NCBI RefSeq assembly: GCF_029227915.1
Contig: NC_079876.1
Coordinates: 2,606,001-2,670,000 of the forward strand
Length of the DNA: 64,000 nucleotides
Reading direction: 5' to 3'
Source: Hydractinia symbiolongicarpus
Taxonomy: Eukaryota; Cnidaria; Hydrozoa; Anthoathecata; Hydractiniidae
Of the stretch, positions 61,005 to 64,000 are shown piece after piece. The position numbers were made by a program, and so were the translations under genes. Position 1 is the first letter of the stretch; each line of letters starts with the position of its first letter. A model generated the notes under the pieces. That model was not told the DNA's origin. It made no database searches and worked only from the letters and a program-made list of their open reading frames with translations.

Positions 61005-64000
61005 ATCGTTCGGGAAATGAGTTTACTCCCTGGGTACTTTCTTTGTATACTTTTGACTATGCGGGCCGAGTCCGGGGTTTACGGGAAATGGCGGGTTTTC
61101 GTTTGCCGGCGATTAAACTTCTTTTATTCAGCGTCTCATTAAAAATGAAAACATTTTTAAAAACTACAAGTCTCATGGGTTTTAGTGGTGAAATAATAAT
61201 TTAAAAAATCGTTCGGGATATGAGTTTACATCCCGGGTACTTTCATTACTATACGGGCCGTGTCCGGGATTTACGGGAAATCGCAGGTTTTCGTTTGACG
61301 GCGATTAAACTTCTTTTATTCAGCGTCTTATCAAAAATGAAAACATTTTTGAAAACTACAAGTCTCATGCGTTTTAGTTTTGAAAAAATATTTTAAAAAA
61401 TCGTTCGGGAAATGAGTTTACTCCCTGGGTACTTTCTTTGTATACTTTTGACTATACGGGCCGAGTCCGGGATTTACGGGAAATCGCAGGTTTTCGTTTG
61501 CCGGCGATTAAACTTCTTTTATTCAGCGTCTCATCAAAAATGAAAACAATTTTGAAAACTACAAGTCTCATGCGTTTTAGTAGTGAAAAAATAATTTAAA
61601 AAATCGTTCGGGAAATGAGTTTACTCCCTGGGTACTTTCTTTGTATACTTTTGACTATGCGGGCCGAGTCCGGGGTTTACGGGAAATGGCGGGTTTTCGT
61701 TTGCCGGCGTTTAAACTTCTTTTATTCAGCGTCTCATCAAAAATGAAAACATTTTTAAAAACTACAAGTCTCATGCGTTTTAGTGGTGAAAAAATAATTT
61801 AAAAAATCGTTCGGGAAATGAGTTTACTCCCTGGGTACTTTCTTTGTATACTTTTGACTATGCGGGCCGAGTCCGGGGTTTACGGGAAATGGCGGGTTTT
61901 CGTTTGCCGGCGATTAAACTTCTTTTTTTCAGCGTCTCATCAAAAATGAAAACATTTTTAAAAACTACAAGTCTCATGGGTTTTAGTGGTGAAATAATAA
62001 TTTAAAAAATCGTTCGGGAAATGAGTTTACATCCCGGGTACTTTCATTACTATACGGGCCGAGTCCGGGATTTACAGGAAATCGCAGGTTTTCGTTTGCC
62101 GGCGATTAAACTTCTTTTATTCAGCGTCTCATCAAAAATGAAAACATTTTTAAAAACTACAAGTGTCATGCGTTTTAGTGGTGAAAAAATATTTTAAAAA
62201 ATCGTTCGGGAAATGAGTTTACTCCCTGGGTACTTTCTTTGTATACTTTTGACTATACGGGCCGAGTCCGGGATTTACGGGAAGTCGCGGGTGTTCTTTT
62301 GCCAGAGTTTAAACTTCTTTTATTCAGCGTCTCATCAGAAATGAAAACATTTTTAAAAACTACAAGTCTCATGGGCTTAAGTGGTGAAATAATAATTTAA
62401 AAAATCGTTCGGGAATTGAGTTTACACCCTGGGTACTTTCTTTGTATACTTTTGACTATACGGGCTGAGTCCGGGATTTACGGGAAATCGCAGGTTTTCG
62501 TTTGCCGGCTATTAAACTTCTTTTATTCAGCGTCTCATAAAAAATAAAAAAAATTTTAAAAACTACAAGTCTCATGGGTTTTAGTGGTGAAATAATAATT
62601 TAAAAAATCGTTCGGGAAATGAGTTTACACCGTGGGTACTTTCTTTGTATACTTTTGACTATACGGGCCGAGTCCGGGATTTACGGGAAATCGCAGGTTT
62701 TCGTTTGCCGGCGATTAAACTTCTTTTATTCAGCGTCTCATCAAAAATGAAAACATTTTTGAAAACTACAAGTCTCATGCGTTTTATTGGTGAAAAAATA
62801 TTTTAAAAAATTGTTCGGGAAATGAATTTACTCCCTGGGTACTTTCTTTGTATACTTTTGACTATACGGGCCGAGTCCGGGATTTACGTGAAGTCGCGGG
62901 TTTTCTTTTGCCGGCGTTTAAACTTCTTTTATTCAGCGTCTCATCAAAAATGAAAACATTTTTAAAAACTACAAGTCTCATGGGCTTTACTGGTGAAATA
63001 ATAATTTAAAAAATCGTTCGGGAAATGAGTTTACACCCTGGGTACTTTCTTTGTATACTTTTGACTATACGAGCCGAGTCTGGGATTTACGGGAAATCGC
63101 AGGTTTTCGTTCGCCGGCGATTAAACTTCTTTTATTCAGCGTCTCATCAAAAATGAAAACAATTTTGAAAACTACAAGTCTCATGCGTTTTAGTGGTGAA
63201 AAAATTATTTGAAAAATCGTTCGGGAAATGAGTTTACTCCCTGGGTACTTTCTTTGTATACTTTTGACTATGCGGGCCGAGTCCGGGGTTTACGGGAAAT
63301 GGCGGGTTTTCGTTTGCCGGCGATTAAACTTCTTTTATTCAGCGTCTCATTAAAAATGAAAACATTTTTAAAAACTACAAGTCTCATGTGTTTTAGTGGT
63401 GAAATAATAATTTAAAAAATCGTTCGGGATATGAGTTTACATCCCGGGTACTTTCATTACTATACGGGCCGTGTCCGGGATTTACTGGAAATCGCAGGTT
63501 TTCGCTTGACGGCGATTAAACTTCTTTTATTCAGCGTCTTATCAAAAATGAAAACATTTTTGAAAACTACAAGTCTCATGCGTTTTAGTGGTGAAAAAAT
63601 ATTTTAAAAAATCGTTCGGGAAATGAGTTTACTCCCTGGGTACTTTCTTTGTATACTTTTGACTATACGGGCCGAGTCCGGGATTTACGGGAAGTCGCGG
63701 GTTTTCTTTTGCCGGCGTTTAAACTTCTTTTATTCAGCGTCTCATCAAAAATGAAAACATTTTTAAAAAACAACAAGTCTCATGGGCTTTAGTGGTGAAA
63801 TAATAATTTAAAAAATCGTTCGGGAAATGAGTTTACTCCCTGGGTACTTTCTTTGTATACTTTTGACTATACGGGCCGAGTCCGGGATTTACGGGAAGTC
63901 GCGGGTTTTCGTTTGCCGGCGATTAAACTTCTTTTATTCAGCGTCTCATCAAAAATGAAAACAATTTTGAAAACTACAAGTCTCATGCGTTTTAGTAGTG
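61005..64000 (+). repeat. Class B and short monomers to the right edge (2,211-bp periodicity)
   Basis: The stretch about 60,600-61,400 is repeated at 62,810-63,610 with an offset of 2,211 bp (9 x 203 + 2 x 192). Shared marks are ttgaaaaatcg, ctcattaaaaatg, gggatatgag and ggccgtgtccggg with gtttgacggcg or gcttgacggcg. Between them lie units like those of the octamer HOR (caccgtggg, gaattgag, tcagaaatg), some altered (ctcataaaaaataaaaaaaatttt near 62,540). The array is cut mid-monomer by the window edge. Confidence 0.82.

Larger units (their letters stand above)
1..64000. repeat. Satellite DNA array, 203-bp monomer, fills the window
   Basis: Seen: the same unit recurs head to tail from first to last base. 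Spacing of the atcgttcggg motif is 203 bp (171, 374, 577 and so on). Order of landmarks in the unit: atcgttcggg (1-10), actccctggg (21-30), gtatac (41-46), a G+C-rich part with ggcc, ccggg, cgcggg and gccggcg (60-107), an A/T-rich part with a dyad (135-156), acaagtctcatgcg (162-175), tagtggtg (179-186) and an A-rich tail (187-203). One orientation dominates; I call it plus. The edges cut monomers, so the array is longer than the window. Known: such arrays are typical of centromeric, pericentromeric or subtelomeric heterochromatin. Inferred: the location; the sequence itself does not show which. The family is not recognised. Confidence 0.98.

Noticed and set aside
1-64000. Dozens of open reading frames of 60-120 codons on both strands, encoding near-identical peptides
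   Set aside because: They are the same satellite monomer translated again and again. 203 is not a multiple of 3, so the frame shifts every unit and closes in the A/T-rich tail. There is no consistent start context and no domain or codon-use signal, and the longer ones only bridge two monomers where the tail stop is lost. No CDS is annotated.
1-64000. CRISPR array
   Set aside because: Direct repeats are present, but there are no short unique spacers: the repeated unit is the whole 203 bp, and no cas-like gene exists.
1-64000. CENP-B box in the monomer
   Set aside because: The bases tttcgttt near monomer position 94 resemble the start of the CENP-B box, but the required A and CGGG at fixed spacing are missing, and the reverse strand has no match either. 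No box is claimed.
1-64000. Telomere repeats, tRNA or rRNA genes, RNA polymerase III promoters
   Set aside because: No short telomere-type repeats, no cloverleaf-like segments and no convincing A or B box were seen. The gttcggg motif only loosely resembles a B box.
1-64000. Bacterial promoters, ribosome binding sites or terminators
   Set aside because: The tataattt-like and A/T-rich strings belong to the monomer tail and recur every 203 bp with no gene next to them. The window is eukaryotic satellite, so these resemblances have no support.

Overview
The whole 64 kb is one tandem satellite DNA array. I find no protein-coding gene, RNA gene, transposon or unique sequence in it. The basic unit is 203 bp, measured directly as the spacing between successive atcgttcggg motifs (positions 171, 374, 577 and onward). 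About 315-320 monomers are present, and both window edges cut through a monomer, so the array continues on both sides. I number the monomer from the first base of atcgttcggg. A representative monomer counted by hand is about 38% G+C with 13 CpG. This is eukaryotic, chromosomal, heterochromatin-type DNA (centromeric, pericentromeric or subtelomeric). I do not recognise the family and cannot name the organism. Several CAAAA/TTTTG motifs per unit are a feature reported for many plant satellites, which is only a weak hint.

Monomers fall into two main classes. Class A has cattcgactat followed by ccaagcccggg at monomer positions ~47-73; class B has cttttgactat followed by ccgagtccggg. A third form is a 192-bp version lacking the 11 bases of positions 41-51. 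These forms are arranged in many different higher-order repeats (HORs), whose lengths fit n x 203 minus k x 11.

Layout: 1-2,198 pentamer HOR (1,013 bp). 2,199-5,658 hexamer HOR (~1,220 bp, three copies) carrying a poly-A tract of 19, 21 then 23 A. 5,659-8,271 duplicated at 10,099-12,725, merging into a tetramer HOR (812 bp). 15,365-17,187 trimer HOR (608 bp x3). 17,188-19,130 mixed monomers with one 59-bp remnant. 19,131-20,486 an inverted block. 21,479-34,322 and 34,323-49,771 two collinear superblocks (12,844 and 15,449 bp), each containing nested HORs of 3,010, 1,399 and 1,004 bp. 49,772-64,000 HORs of 1,196, 1,398, 395, 1,613 and 2,211 bp, and from 50,584 on only class B and short monomers.

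No genes act together here. What can be read is the history of the array: unequal crossing-over (hybrid monomers), repeated local amplification at several scales, one inversion, and a change of subfamily composition along the window. The many short reading frames seen on both strands are by-products of repeating one sequence and are not annotated as genes.
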